DNA from: Diphasiastrum complanatum | Lineage: Eukaryota; Streptophyta; Lycopodiopsida; Lycopodiales; Lycopodiaceae | Direction: 5' to 3' | NCBI GenBank assembly: GCA_029204225.1 | Contig: CM055095.1 | Span: forward strand, 23,665,641-23,729,640 | Length of the DNA stretch: 64,000 nucleotides | Shown: positions 1 through 11,166 of the stretch, piece by piece | How the letters are laid out: each line of letters starts with the position of its first letter | Numbering within the stretch: the first letter of the stretch is position 1 | Program-made: the position numbers and the translations under genes | Notes under the pieces: generated by a model | What the model saw: the letters and a program-made list of their open reading frames with translations, nothing else | What the model was told of the DNA's origin: nothing | The model's database searches: none

Positions 1-85
1 GCCGACATCTTTACAAAGCCTCTAGATAAGGTAATGTTTGAAAGATAGAGAGCTAGCCTGGGAATCACAAGGCTACCATGCTCTG
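1..85 (+). pseudogene. 3' end of a Ty1/copia pol gene (RNase H tail)
   Basis: The window opens inside the last codons of a copia polyprotein. The first frame reads the family-typical ending ADIFTKPLDK, followed by MFER and an early TAG at 46-48. A related copy near 62.4 kb keeps the frame open for about ten more codons before its own TGA, so this copy has gained a premature stop. The remaining bases to about 85 still align with that copy. The rest of the element lies left of the window. A polypurine tract and an LTR follow directly, which confirms orientation and identity. Confidence 0.8.
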
Positions 86-94
86 AGAGGGAGC
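83..94 (+). other. polypurine tract
   Basis: CTGAGAGGGAGC sits between the copia pol end and an LTR start (TGAAGAAAC). The same arrangement and nearly the same sequence occur at 62465-62477. It is the expected plus-strand primer site of an LTR retrotransposon. Confidence 0.65.
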
Positions 95-1027
95 TGAAGA
101 AACTTAGTGTTTCTACCCACAAAGCGCTTTTAGCTTATGAGTTCATACCTGCAAAAATACACATGATTTCTACACATGCAGCCACCGAAGTCCCCGACTC
201 AGCCGAAGTCCCCGACCCCAACGACTTGCCAAGGCACCAGTCTCAATCCAGGTCATCGATGACACCGAAGTGGCCAAAGTGGCCAAAGTCCCCGAAGGCA
301 ACAAAGGTAGCGAAGGAAAACCCAGGCACAAGAGACCAAAGTGTTCGACGCCAACGAAGTCCCCGACGAGGACTCAACCCCATCTATGAGCAAAGCCAAA
401 AGTCGAGCCAGACGCGTCGGATGTCGAGTATGTCATCAGAGCTCGACGAGCGTGACAGTTTGAATGTCACGACTCAACCATTAAGCCCTTGTAGTTAAGT
501 GAAGTAGCAAGAAATCAGACCAAAGTTTAAGTACTAGTAGTAGCTAGTCACTGGTAAGGGAGATACCTCTCTTACCTCCATGCGTTGATATGGAAAACAG
601 ACAGCACTTTCAAAGGGAATCATAAGCTGTATACTTGATTTTGTTAATATAGACAAGTAGCAGTTCCTATTGGTCTATGTGTGTGCAATCTTTGAATGTT
701 TGTGTTGCTTATTCAATTCAATGGTAGATATACTTCCGTTGTCACCTGACATTATCTATTATTCATAATTTAGCATCAGATTAGTAGTAGCTATCTGTAG
801 CTCAAAGGATATCTGATTGCGGAATGAGGCAATAGCTTTGTCTGACAGATTGGCTCTATCTGAGTGCTTATTGGTGAATCTCGACAGCTCCGACTTCGAA
901 TGATTGAAGTCTCCAACGTCCCCGACTTCCCGGATCCACAACAGATGCATCAGAGTTGTCCAGAGATCCGAAGTTGAAGGATCCACAACAGTGGCAATAG
1001 AGCTAATGACGTCAACGATCTTCACCA
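95..1027 (+). repeat. LTR of the copia element entering from the left
   Basis: Starts TGAAGAAAC just after the polypurine tract and ends ...TTCACCA a few bases before a tRNA-Met-type primer-binding site. The start is shared with the LTR at 62478; the body is not obviously alignable by eye. It contains four copies of the short motif AAGTCCCCGA between about 186 and 363, which give a proline-rich pseudo-ORF without gene character. Both boundaries are inferred from PPT and PBS, not from a second complete LTR copy. Confidence 0.55.
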
Positions 1028-1031
1028 GTAG

Positions 1032-1042
1032 TGGTATCAGAG
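1032..1042 (+). other. primer-binding site (initiator tRNA-Met type)
   Basis: TGGTATCAGAG matches the complement of the 3' end of plant initiator tRNA-Met that most copia elements use as primer. It lies four bases after the proposed LTR end. Confidence 0.7.
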
Positions 1043-1652
1043 TAACCCGATTGCTCGGCCATCGGAGATTTTCACCAATAAAGGATCATTGCTGAGGTAC
1101 GGAATAGGCAATCAATTGGTATTGTAGAAGAAATCGCGCAGTTAATCAACAGCCAATTTGCGTAAAAGATTTCTTAAAAAATCATAAAAGATTGTGAGTC
1201 AAGAAGGAAGCCAGAAAAAAGAAGTCATATGCAAGAGGAAATGAAGAAACTAAGTGCGCAACATGGCCCAGAATGCCTCCATTTTCTAGCACGTTGTTGT
1301 GTAGGAAAATGGAGACGTGCAGGACAAAAAAATATGGCCCTGATACGCGCGGATCAGAGGTTGATCTGTGCACAACAGGGCAAAACAAATTTGCCCTACA
1401 CACCTACATTTCCTTGCACGCCGGCATGCTGGAAACTGGAGATGAAACAAATTAAAGAAAAAAATACTCAAATGGTGCAAAGTTCTTAAGCTCATCAGAG
1501 ATGAAAACATCAAAGAAGCACTATCATGGATATGGTGATCTCGGATCAACATCAAACTCATTGGCTGATCTTCACACCTTTTGAACCAGCAAAGACCAAT
1601 TCAATCCATGGAGTCAAGTTCAAGATCATCATGTTTTTTTTTAACAAGCTAG
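1043..1652. other. short retroelement interior, no gene recognised
   Basis: About 610 bases lie between a PBS on the left and a polypurine tract on the right. Only short open frames are present and none resembles gag or pol. It is probably a deleted or recombinant LTR-element interior, because its PBS belongs to one LTR family and its PPT to another. Confidence 0.4.
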
Positions 1653-1665
1653 TTTTGAGGAGGAG
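1653..1665 (+). other. polypurine tract
   Basis: TTTTGAGGAGGAG directly precedes TGTGAAAATTGG, the start of an LTR whose other end (ATTTTCACA) lies at 11888. Confidence 0.7.
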
Positions 1666-1757
1666 TGTGAAAATTGGCAAAAGCTAACTTGATCAAACAT
1701 TGTAAATATCATAATGACTTGTACCTACTATGACTACACATGTGTGCAGCCTGTTCT
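1666..1757 (+). repeat. LTR 'J', left part (split by copia insertion)
   Basis: Begins TGTGAAAAT. The matching inverted terminus ATTTTCACA lies at 11880-11888, after a 9.4 kb copia insertion. The TGTTCT at 1752-1757 is the left target-site duplication. Once the insertion and one duplication are removed, the LTR is about 814 bp. A CACATGTG palindrome is at 1737-1744. Confidence 0.7.
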
Positions 1758-2029
1758 ACTAAGAATTTGCTTCAAACAGGAACACAGATCATGCTACACA
1801 GTAACACAGACAGAAAACAATCTCCACAGCAAGCTCACATAGCAACTGTATTTCTCAAAATGAAACTACACTGTACATATAGTTCTTCACTCAGGAACCC
1901 ATGCATGACCTAGGTTGCCGTTGGTGGGATGCGTGTCCCGTCGACTTGCCTCGTGGCGAGGCCAATTGATCCTTATCGACTGATAGGACCCACAATACAG
2001 TAGCACAATGATTCTAGTTTAATTCTAAC
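1758..2029 (-). repeat. 3' LTR of copia B
   Basis: A 272-bp direct copy of 10888-11160. On the + strand it reads ACTAAGAATTTGC...TTTAATTCTAAC. The ends are not the usual TG/CA. Confidence 0.85.
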
Positions 2030-2041
2030 TCTCTCCCTTAA
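2030..2041 (-). other. polypurine tract of copia B
   Basis: On the - strand AAGGGAGAGA abuts the 3' LTR, the expected position and composition of a plus-strand primer. Confidence 0.7.
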
Positions 2042-2089
2042 AGTAGAGTCTACTTTTTATACAGTCATATACATAGCTTTAAAGTCAAC

Positions 2090-3559
2090 AAACTTTAAGT
2101 ACAGAAAGCTTTGATCTAAACTTATCAAACTTTTCTCTAACAAGTGGCTTAGTAAAAATATCAGCTAGTTGTTCTTCCGTACTAATGAACAACATGAATT
2201 TCACAACTCAGCAGCCTCTCACATATAAAGTGATATTGAATCTCAATGTGTTTGGTTCTCGCATGGAACACTGGATTCTTTGCTAGCCGAATGCCACTCT
2301 GACTATCGTTTTGTATAGTTGTGGGATTTTTTTGCTTCATGCCAACTTCTTCCAATTAGATTTGTCTCAACCATATAGCTTCTTGTGCTGCACTACACAT
2401 TGCCTTATACTCTGCTTCTGTGGTGGATAGAGCAATTGTACTTTACTTCTTACTAGACCAGGAAAAGCAACTGCCACAAAGCTGGAATACATACCATGTG
2501 GTGGATCTACGATCATCATAGTCACCTCTCCGATCCGCATCCACATAGCCACACAACTCAAGTAAACCCTCATGCTTCCTGTAAATCAAGCCATAATATG
2601 AAGTGCCTTTGACATACGCAAAATGCGCTTAGTTGTCTTCCAATGCGTTTATGTAGGTGTTGCCATAAACTGATTTACAATACCATCAACATAACATATA
2701 TCTGCTTTAGTCGTGGTAAGGTAAATCAAGCTCCCTACTACCTATACAATGTAGCGTCAAATGGCTGTGACTCATCAAGCTTAGAAAGCCTTTTACCTGG
2801 TTCAATAGGAATGTTCACTGGTTTGCAATCCTGCAACCTGAACCTGTGCAGCAACTCTTTGATATACTTCACCTGTGTTAAACTCACTTCGTGTCCTTTT
2901 TGCCACACCTCTACTCCAAGGCAATAATGCATCAGGCTGAGATCTGTCATCTCGAATTGTTCCATGAGATCTTTCTTGATCATATCTATCATCTCTTGAT
3001 TATTTCCTGTAATAATCAAGTCGTCAACATAAAGTGCAATCAAAGCAACTATACCATCAAAGCATAAGACATATAGATTTGGATCATAATGTGTTCTCAC
3101 CATTCCCTTTGAACGAAAGTAGACATCAATCCTGCTATACCACGCATGTGGTGCCTGTTTAAGACCGTAAAGCGCTTTCTTCAAGCGACATACTTTATTT
3201 TCCTATCCCTTCGCTACAAAGCCTTCAGGTTGATCCATGAACACCTCTTCTTCTAACTCACCATTTAGAAAAACCGATTTCACATCCATCTGATGCAAAG
3301 GCCAAGCAAAATGTGAAGCTAAAGCAACAAGTAGACGTAGAGTATTCCACTTACATACTGGCGCAAAGGTCTCCTCATAGTCGATGCCTTTACTTTGTGC
3401 ATACCCTTTGATCACCAATCTTGCCTTGTGCTTTGCTATACTTCCATCTGCATGGTACTTAGTCTTGTATACTTATTTGCAACCAATGGGTTTCTTGCTA
3501 ACTGGTGGTTCTACTAAGTCCCATGTGCTATGCTTAGCAATTGACTCCATCTCCTCTCC
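2090..3559 (-). pseudogene. copia B reverse transcriptase and RNase H
   Basis: The - strand carries the copia RT core. From right to left it includes a KGYAQSKGIDYEETFAPV block, a DVKSVFLNGE block, KKALYGLKQAPHAWY, and the catalytic YVDD box (about 3017-3028) followed by LIITGN. RNase H follows at about 2100-2640 and is broken into several frames, including a piece reading SIRQCVVQHKKLYG. The nested element interrupts the gene at 3565, and the upstream codons continue at 7099. Frameshifts near 3190 and in RNase H make it non-functional. The RT would copy element RNA into cDNA in cytoplasmic particles. Confidence 0.85.
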
Positions 3560-3564
3560 CATGG

Positions 3565-4536
3565 TGTAGCGCAGGTATCCCAAAGGGAGCCGGGAACCAC
3601 GACTTAGCTTCCCAGCCTTCAACTCTTGCCATCCAAACCCACTTGACATACAAGCAGCCAACTCGCCAACAACAATCAGAACCAACTTGAAGTTCGAAAA
3701 CCAACATTGAGATCCTACCTGGCGCCATGCTAGATCAGAGGTTTCGATGTGGGTGACTTCCCTCCAAGCAAGCCATCTGACATACATCAAACTTAACCAA
3801 CTCGAAGCTTCGTTACAAATGAGTAACATCCATTCCAAGCAAGTCGTCTGACTTACATCAGACTTAACCAACTGAAAGCTTCATCACAAGCGCTGGAAGC
3901 CAACCTGGCGCCACGCCAAACTGGACAGCCATAAACAGGTAACTTCTACCCAAGCAAGCCATCCAACTCAGCCAACAGGTTAGAGCTCATTCCCCAAGAG
4001 CTTAATCCATTCATGTTCATGCAGGGAACACTCAGAACCACAAGCTGCGACAGATGATAAATTTGAAAAGATTACATTTCAAGCGCTCACCCTAGACTTC
4101 AGGGCGCTGGCATGCCAAGGCGGGCGCCAAGACAACATTCCAGCAAGGGAGGCTGAGACTTGGTTGGAGCTCGTCCTGAGTTGCAACCCGCACTCCCCTA
4201 TAGTATTGGTGGGATTCGCCACCTCCCCTCATACCAAGTACTCTACCCAGGCTGGTAAAGCACATTTTCTCTCTCTAGAAAGTCATTTTCTCTCTCTAGA
4301 ATTTATTGATGCCCAGGCTTCCTTTAATCATGCCCAGATCATGTGAGGTGATTCCACATCGATCTGAGCTCTTTGGACTTCGCTAGAACCGATCAAAGAT
4401 TTTCAGCCATAGGAATTTGACGTCGACTGGACTCTGGTCACAATGGCGCTGGGAGCAGCAGTGGCGCTGCTGGCGCCGGGGCAATGTTTGTGCTAGTGGC
4501 ACCGGAAGTAAATCTTGTAAAGGTAGCTTTACAGCA
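3565..4536 (-). repeat. LTR of nested element C (left)
   Basis: From about 3746 onward it aligns closely with 6249-7093, sharing GATGTGGGTGACTTC and the end GTAGCTTTACAGCA. The first 180 bases have no clear match in the other LTR beyond the initial TGTAG. Confidence 0.75.
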
Positions 4537-6115
4537 TCCACCCCACCTTTATAAAATTTGATGTCCTCATCAGATGTCAGATTAAAGTAAAGGTGTCTCC
4601 CAATTAAAAATAACTATACATTTAAGCTACTTGGCACAGTACTCAATTTACTGGCCACTTTTTATTAACATGGTAACTGGCACACCACAAGCCGGAGGCT
4701 CAGCTCTTTGTATTGAAAAATTACATAGCTTGAAAATATCACTTTGTTTGGGAAAAGCGTAAATTTCATATCGCTTACGTAAAACCCAAAAACCTTATTA
4801 ACTGGTGACAAAGGCTTTTCTTGTGAAATGTTCGCCCCTGTCGCTTCTGTCTTTTTGACTTTGAAACTCCTTTGCACTCCTGATTTGTCTTTGATGCACT
4901 TTGTGTTGAGCTCCCTGAGCTCCAGATTTGATCAGTTCCGCACAGGTATCATGGCTCCTTGAGCCAAAGGATTTATCGTTTGATTGCCCACTTTATGGTC
5001 CACTCTGTGCCTTGTTGCTTTTGCACATTGATTTCTCTCCTTGTCCCAGCCTGATCTTGATACTTTTCCTTTTTGGCTCTTTAAGGTAGGCAAAGATTGA
5101 GTGCTCCGCAACGCACCTCTCACTTAGCTTGAAGTAGTTGTCTTTGAATCAGCCCAAATGTAACCGTTGACCTCGTGGAGAGCCAAGGGGTCACACCAGT
5201 TTGATCCGCATACGAACTATCTCTTCGAGTTTGTTTGAAGCACCATGTCTGTCGCACAAAACTTGACTTTCACAATTTTATCACTGGTCAGCTGCCTCAC
5301 AGTCAAAACATGAAGTGTACATCTAGCTTGGCTTCAAGAAGCTCTCTTTGAATCAGACATATGCATCCAGAGTTTGCACTAGTCCGATTTCAATACGAAC
5401 TGTCCCATAGCGTCCGTTCGAAGTACCAAGTCTGCAAGACTCAACTTTCACAGTTCCTTCGTTGATCAGCTGCACGTAACACAAATCAGTGTACTCATTA
5501 TGTCTCCTCATCATTGCTGGTCTAGAGAAAGCCTATAACAAGCTTTCATTTCCACAACAAAAACTTGTCAACTCATTAGGTCCAAAGTTTGTCAGTCTCC
5601 TCGTGTGAGTATGGCTAAGTCACCTTGAATTTGCCCCCGTTTTGATTAACTTTCATTCAAATTCGCCCCAAGAGAGAGGTGTGTGTGATAGTTCCCCTCC
5701 ACTTATAAAATCAGTTGACCGGACTTAGAGTAGAGTTCCCAGACAAAGAAGTCTTTCCAACACTTTGCTTCCCATCCGCTAGGATTATGGCTTGATCCAA
5801 CTTGTTGCCAATCTCTGAAGATGATCCTAGTTTTTTCTCCTTTGAGGAAAAACCCAACTGATACTGGATATCACCCATGCTCAGTGAGTTTCAGTTCCGA
5901 AGGTAGCCATCCCAAATGAAGACCAGCTGCTCCATAGAAGATCTCCCCTGAAATTGTCCTTTCCAACTTTTGACTTCATGCTTGTGTTTGGTGGGCATTG
6001 TCGCAAATGAAACTAACCCAAGTAACAGGCTAGCCATCCATCCTTTGCAAACATCGAGTCATTTCGTTGCCGTTCATGTGCTAGTAGTTGAACTGCAAAT
6101 CCGCCCCACAGATTC
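4537..6115. other. interior of nested element C, non-coding
   Basis: This 1.6 kb contains only short frames and no gag, protease, integrase or RT motif on either strand. The first bases (4537-4549) read purine-rich on the - strand, compatible with a polypurine tract. Confidence 0.55.
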
Positions 6116-7093
6116 TGTAGTCCATTTTGTTTGATGGTATCAGCCTTCAAAAGAAAGGTTCCTTCTCGAGCCATCAGCTCCTTGTATCACAAGCAATCAT
6201 GCAAATCAGACAAAGCATGAGTACTAAGACTCACCACGAATGGGTCCTGATGTGGGTGACTTCTCTCCAAGCAAGTCGTCCGACATACATCAAACTTAAC
6301 CAACTCGAAGCTTCGTTACAAACGAGTAACATCCATTCCAAGCAAGTCGTCTGACTTCCATCAGACTTAAGCAACTGAAAGCTTCGTCACGAGCGCTGGA
6401 AGCCAACCTAGCACCACGCCAGACTGGACAGCCATAAACAGGTAACTTCCACCCAAGCAAGCCATCCAACTCAGCCAACAGGTTAGAGCTCGTTCCCCAT
6501 GAGCTTAACTCATTCACATTCATGCAAGGAACACTCAAAACCACGAGCCGCGACAGATGATAAATCTGAGAAGGTTACATTTCAAGTGTGTGACCGACCC
6601 TAGTCTCCGGGGTGCTGGCATTGGCATGCCAAGACGGGTGTCAGGACAACATTCCAGCAAGGGAGGCTGAGACTTGGTTGGAGCTCGTCCTGAGTTGCAA
6701 CCCGCACTCCCCTATAGTATTGGTGGGATTCGCCACCTCCCCTCATACCAAGTACTCTACCCAGGCTGGTAAAGCATGTTTTCTCTCTCTAGGATTTTCT
6801 CTCTCTAGAAAGTCATTTTATATCTCTAGATTTTACTGATCCATAGGCTTCCTTTAATCATGCCTAGATCGTGTGAGGTGATTCCACATCGATCTGAGCT
6901 CTCTGGACTTCGCTAGAACCGATCAAAGATTTTCAGCCATAGGAACTTGGCACCGGCTGGATTCTGGTCACAGTTGCGCCGGGAGCGGGGCCGGCACCGA
7001 CGACGTCGGGAGCAGCAGTGGCGCTGCTGGTGCCGGGGCAATGCTTGCGCCAGTGGGGCCGGAAGTACAGCTTGTAAAGGTAGCTTTACAACA
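6116..7093 (-). repeat. LTR of nested element C (right)
   Basis: 978 bp starting TGTAG and ending TTTACAACA. It matches the left LTR over its last 840 bases, including two direct blocks around 6300-6470 and 6650-6780. Near 6965-7030 it has GC-rich sequence only partly present in the left copy. Confidence 0.75.
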
Positions 7094-8250
7094 CATGGCC
7101 TTGACCCAAATGTCATCATCCTTCACTCCACCATAAGTCAAAGGCTCTTTATTTTCATTAATACTAGATAAGAGAGCATAATTTGCTTTATATCTTTCAG
7201 GTTGTGTCTTCTCTCTTATTGATCTTCGTAGCTCTCCCTGACTAGATGATCCTGGAAAGTCATCCATGTCGTGGCCCTCCAACAATCTCTCGAACCACTT
7301 AGGGAGCTTCCTGTCAGGTGATCGGCTTCCTAGTGAAAATGTATCCCACGGTACATCTTTCTCCTTGCATTTGTGACCTGCAACTTCAATCCTTCTTGCA
7401 CCAAAAGGTTTATCTCTACCTCTCCAACCTGCCTCTTGAGGTTGAGTAGTAGTATCTTGAGATGTATCCTCCTGTCCATCACTTAGAAAGTCAATAAATG
7501 GATCATCATCAGGAGGTATCCTCACTATACCATCTTTCCCACTGGATGTGTCTATCTTCTCAGCATCCTCGTCTTCATACATCTTGGATTCATCAAAGAT
7601 GACATCACGGCTTACATGGATTTTGTTTTCTACTGGATCAAAACATCTATAGCCCTTCACACGATCATCATATCCTAGGAATATACACTTGATAGCTTTC
7701 ACATCAAGTTTACGTCTCTCTTCCTTAGGAATTTGTACAAAGGCCTTACATCCAAAGATTCGCAAGTGGTTCACCTTTGGCTTTTTCTTCGTGAATGCCT
7801 CCGCAGATGTTATCTTTGGTACGGCAATGGTAGGACTTCTATTTTGAAGATAGACTATCGTACTGCATGCTTCTGACCAAAAATCTTTTGGTAGTTTCAT
7901 CTCAGCTAGCATAGATCTGGCACTTTCTACAATCGTACGATTCTTGCGCTCAGCTACACCATTGAGAACAGGAGTATGAGCTTGCGTAACTTGTCTTTGA
8001 TCCCACATTGATCACAAAGATCATTGAAGTCGTTAGACTTGTACTCACCTCCACTATCTGATCTTCCTACTTGTCTGATTTTCGACCAATGCTTTGAAGC
8101 TCTTGAAATTGTCAAATGCATCTGATTTCTTCTTCAAGAATTAAATCCACGTCTTACGTGACATATCATCAGTAAAGGTCATGAAATAGAAGGCTTTACC
8201 TAGGGACATAGTCCTCATAGGCCCGCATAAATCTGTATGGATCAAATCCA
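7094..8250 (-). pseudogene. copia B integrase and start of RT region
   Basis: The long - strand frame (7099-8008) encodes the integrase C-terminal half. It shows QAHTPVLNGVAERKNRT (with the catalytic Glu), PKDFWSEACSTIVYLQNRSP, the copia block FGCKAFVQIPKEERRKLD, and FLGYDDRVKGYRCFDP. An acidic linker, GELRRSIREKTQPERY and the first RT-domain residues follow up to the nested insertion. The N-terminal half of the core (8009-8250) is in another frame, so a frameshift separates the catalytic residues. The protein would insert element cDNA into nuclear DNA. Confidence 0.85.
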
Positions 8251-8880
8251 GAATGTTCTTTGCCCTTGGAACACCACCTTTATTGAACTTCTCTCGATGT
8301 TGCTTCCCATATACACATGATTCGCAATCGATTTCAAGTGGTCTTCTATCATCATTTCCAATTTCCTCATCAAACTGAGGCTTCCTAAGTTCAAGTGAAC
8401 AAGCCTCTTATGCCACAATTCAGTTTGCAATGGAATGGATGAGACAAGTCCATGTTGCTCCTTGATTGTAGCATTCAACCTGTACAATTTAGTATTGGGC
8501 TCCCTTATTCCATCCACAATAACTTTGAACTTTTGGTTCACATCCTTAACAAAGAAACGATCATGGGCAAATTCTACTTTCAACTGTTGATCAGTAATGA
8601 CTCCAACAGAAAGTAGATTTTTCTTCAAACTTGGTACATAAAGTACCTCCCTGATCATCCTGCTTCTGCCATCAGGTAGTTGGATTGAAACGGTGCCTAT
8701 CCCCTTGATTTTGCACACATTACCATTTGCTTGTGAAACGAACGTTCCATTATCCAACACTTTCAAACTACTGAACCAATCCTTGTTACCTGTCATGTGT
8801 CTTGTGGCTCCCGAGTCAATATACCACACTTGATCATCTTGATTAGATGACAATGTTGATATGAAGATGCTAGAGTCTTC
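8242..8880 (-). pseudogene. copia B protease and GAG-pre-integrase
   Basis: The frame carries the aspartic protease signature WYIDSGATRHMTGNKDW (DSG catalytic triad), the hydrophobic block VLYVPSLKKNLLSVG, and a GAG-pre-integrase stretch with ELWHKRLVHLNLGSL. It is open from about 8853 to 8242 and then loses frame before the integrase. It continues the gag zinc knuckle region to its right on the - strand. Confidence 0.85.
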
Positions 8881-9634
8881 AATCTCACCCTCATCGACAA
8901 GGTTACCTGCTTGCGTTCGTTTCCCCTTGTCTTGTTCCGCTAAAAATTTTCGACATTCACTCTTCCAATGGCCCTTTTTACCGCAATGGAGGCACTTGCC
9001 TTTCTTCTTGCTCTTGCTGAAAGATCCCTCATCCTCTTGAGTCTTGGCAAATTGTTGTTTAGACTTCTTCTTGCCCTTGCCCTTGCCTTGTTTTTGGCGT
9101 GTCGTAAGTGCCTAATCGTCAGTATTTTGACGTCTAGCTTTCAACATTTCTCGCCACTGCGCTTCCTGCATCAAGATTCCTATGAGCTTGTCAAAGGTTG
9201 GCAATGTTTCTCTTGATGCTATTCTGCTCACAAACATCTGATAGGGTTCTTCAATGCCGCACAATGCATTGTGCACCAGCTCCACATCACGTATGCGCTC
9301 ACCAATAGAATGCGGTTCATCCCTCATTGTCTTGATTCTGGTCATATAAGTCTGAATGTGCTCTCCTTGCTCCATACGGGCACTATTAAGTTTTGACTTC
9401 AGAAACATGATTCTTGATGGATTTGACGTCTCGAACTGCTCCTTTAGCATATCTCATGTCTGTCTAGGTGTAACAACATCACAAATGTGGGTAGTGATGT
9501 GGCCTTCTCTCATCACCTGTGATGACATCCCACACGTCTTTCTCCATCAATATATTTTTCATTTTGAATTTCCACACTGCATAGTTGGAAATCCCGTCCA
9601 ATTTGCTACTTTCACTCAAAATGGACTCTCCCAT
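8881..9634 (-). pseudogene. copia B gag (capsid, zinc knuckle)
   Basis: The gag start on the - strand is at 9634, where the codons match the MGESILSEN start of the + strand copy at 18303. The capsid part includes LNSARMEQGEHIQTYMTRIK and RDVELVHNALCGIEEPYQMF. A CCHC zinc knuckle (CLHCGKKGHWKSEC) lies at about 8946-8999. A stop at 9112 and a disruption near 9460-9530 break the frame. Gag would package element RNA. Confidence 0.8.
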
Positions 9635-10874
9635 GTTTGTCATCGCAAAACTGCTTGAAACTTCTGCCGTAGGCTAATAGTAGTATGCCGAGGCCAACTG
9701 TGATGTCAAAAGTAAAAAAAAATGCCCTGCACTTTTTTCCTTACCAGGACACCCGCCGCTTTTCCACCAAATTAAAAGCCAAATCGGCGTCGCCTTCCAA
9801 AATGCACTTTGTCGTCAACTCCCAACTACGTGCCCAATGGAATGGTGAAATCACTTTTGGCGCACTCCGAACACTTTCTCCGCTGCAATCACTCTGTTTT
9901 TCTGTACTGTACTTGTAGGTACAGTCCGGGTGCCCTTTGTTTGGAGTCCGTAGCCCTTCATTTGGGTCAAAACAGATAAAGGAGACACAATTAAGGGCTT
10001 TCGCACTTTTTGAACTAATTCTTCAGTTTAAAGAGACTTCAACTTTCAGTGAATTTAGACCCAACTCAACCCTCTTCTCTCCCCATCTAATGACCGATTT
10101 AGATCTTATGGTGGGTACTCATCCTGAGTAGCATGATCTCTACCATTGATCTTGAACATGCTTGATCCAATGGTCAAAACCAAATCTGTGCGCTAAGTTG
10201 GAACCCTGCAGCCGCTACACACCTGGAGACGCTGCCTCTCCACTCACGATGGTCGCGCGCGAGCCTCCCGTGGCTCCTCCTCCTCTTCCTATGTTCTCAC
10301 CTGAAAGCTTTGGATATGGCTGCTGTTTGAGATCTGATCCAGCTCCCTTACTGTCTCGCGGCTACACACGGCCTTCTGGTTGCTATTGCACACTGCTAGC
10401 GCGCCCTCCAACAAGCTATTACAGCAACAAAAACAGTTGAATTAAAGAGAAATCCACGTTTTTGAGCTTTCAAATCCTAGGCCAGGATTTTTCTCTAGAA
10501 ACTGATCTTGGCTTCATGTTCACAGTTCTCTGATAGGCCAATCCTCTTCCTCTGAGGTCTCCTACTACTAGGAGTGTGATGATTCAAACCGTTCTCAAAA
10601 TGGTGTCCGTTTGAATGCACACTGACTGCAAACACCAAGTAGCCTTCCTTCGGAATTTCAAAATTCCGTTTGCTAAGGTTATGATTCAGCCGACAACTCT
10701 TGTCTCTGAATCCTCACACAGTCTCAAGCCCAACAAGCTTCTGTGTGTTGGACTCTGTGCACCAGTGCTTCACTTTCTGTCTACAACCTGTCGTAAAACC
10801 CGACCTCTTAAAAGACTGTACTTCTCCCGAAGCTCTCTTCAACGATGACACTGTACTGTGTATACTCCCTGTAC
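9635..10874 (-). other. copia B leader, non-coding
   Basis: 1.24 kb lies between the PBS and the gag start. Parts resemble the DNA upstream of the related element at 18.3 kb, such as a segment around GTCGCGCGC and a stretch with GGTACAGTCC. No conserved protein is recognised, and short open frames here are taken as chance. Confidence 0.6.
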
Positions 10875-10887
10875 GGCTCTGATACCA
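10875..10887 (-). other. primer-binding site of copia B
   Basis: On the - strand TGGTATCAGAGCC, complementary to initiator tRNA-Met. It begins at the first base after the 5' LTR. Confidence 0.85.
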
Positions 10888-11160
10888 ACTTAGAATTTGC
10901 TTCGAACAGGAACACAGATCATGCTACATAGTAACACAGATAGAAAACACTCTCCACAACAAGCTCACATAGCAATTGTATTTCTCAAAATGAAATTACA
11001 CTGTACATATAGTTCTTCAGTCAGACAACTCATGCATGACCCAGGTTGTCGTTGGCGGGACGCGTGTCCCATCGACTTGCCTCGTGGCGAGGCCAACTGA
11101 TTCTTATCAACTGATAGGATCCACAGTACAGTAGCACAATGATTCTACTTTAATTCTAAT
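10888..11160 (-). repeat. 5' LTR of copia B
   Basis: A 273-bp copy of 1758-2029 with about 25 differences, mainly transitions. It ends at the right target-site duplication TGTTCT (11161-11166). Confidence 0.85.
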
Positions 11161-11166
11161 TGTTCT

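Larger units (their letters stand above)
3565..7093 (-). mobile_element. nested non-autonomous LTR element 'C' (3.5 kb)
   Basis: It lies inside the pol frame of copia B. CATGG occurs at 3560-3564 and 7094-7098 as the target-site duplication, and the host reading frame is continuous across the empty site. The ends are TGTAG...ACA. Long terminal repeats of 972 and 978 bp flank a 1.6 kb interior without recognisable gag or pol. A purine-rich tract (- strand, 4537-4549) and a TGGGGCGG stretch next to the right LTR suggest - strand orientation. This fits a LARD-like non-autonomous element; the parent family is not identified. Confidence 0.8.
1758..11160 (-). mobile_element. complete but inactive Ty1/copia retrotransposon 'B' with a nested insertion
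   Basis: Reading on the - strand, the order is 5' LTR (10888-11160), PBS (10875-10887), leader, gag, protease, integrase, RT/RNase H, PPT (2030-2041) and 3' LTR (1758-2029). The gag-protease-integrase-RT order identifies Ty1/copia. TGTTCT occurs at both flanks (1752-1757 and 11161-11166) as the target-site duplication. A second element (3565-7093) interrupts pol; without it the element is about 5.9 kb, a normal copia length. Stops and frameshifts occur in gag, integrase and RNase H, so it cannot be autonomous. The LTRs differ at about 25 positions by eye (around 9%), mostly C/T and G/A transitions, as expected for methylated old insertions. Confidence 0.9.

Noticed and set aside
163..498. 111-codon proline-rich frame
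   Set aside because: It lies in an LTR and arises from repeats of AAGTCCCCGA; no domain is visible.
6947..7171. Ala/Arg-rich frame near 7 kb
   Set aside because: Lies in the GC-rich end of the nested element LTR and crosses its boundary into host pol.
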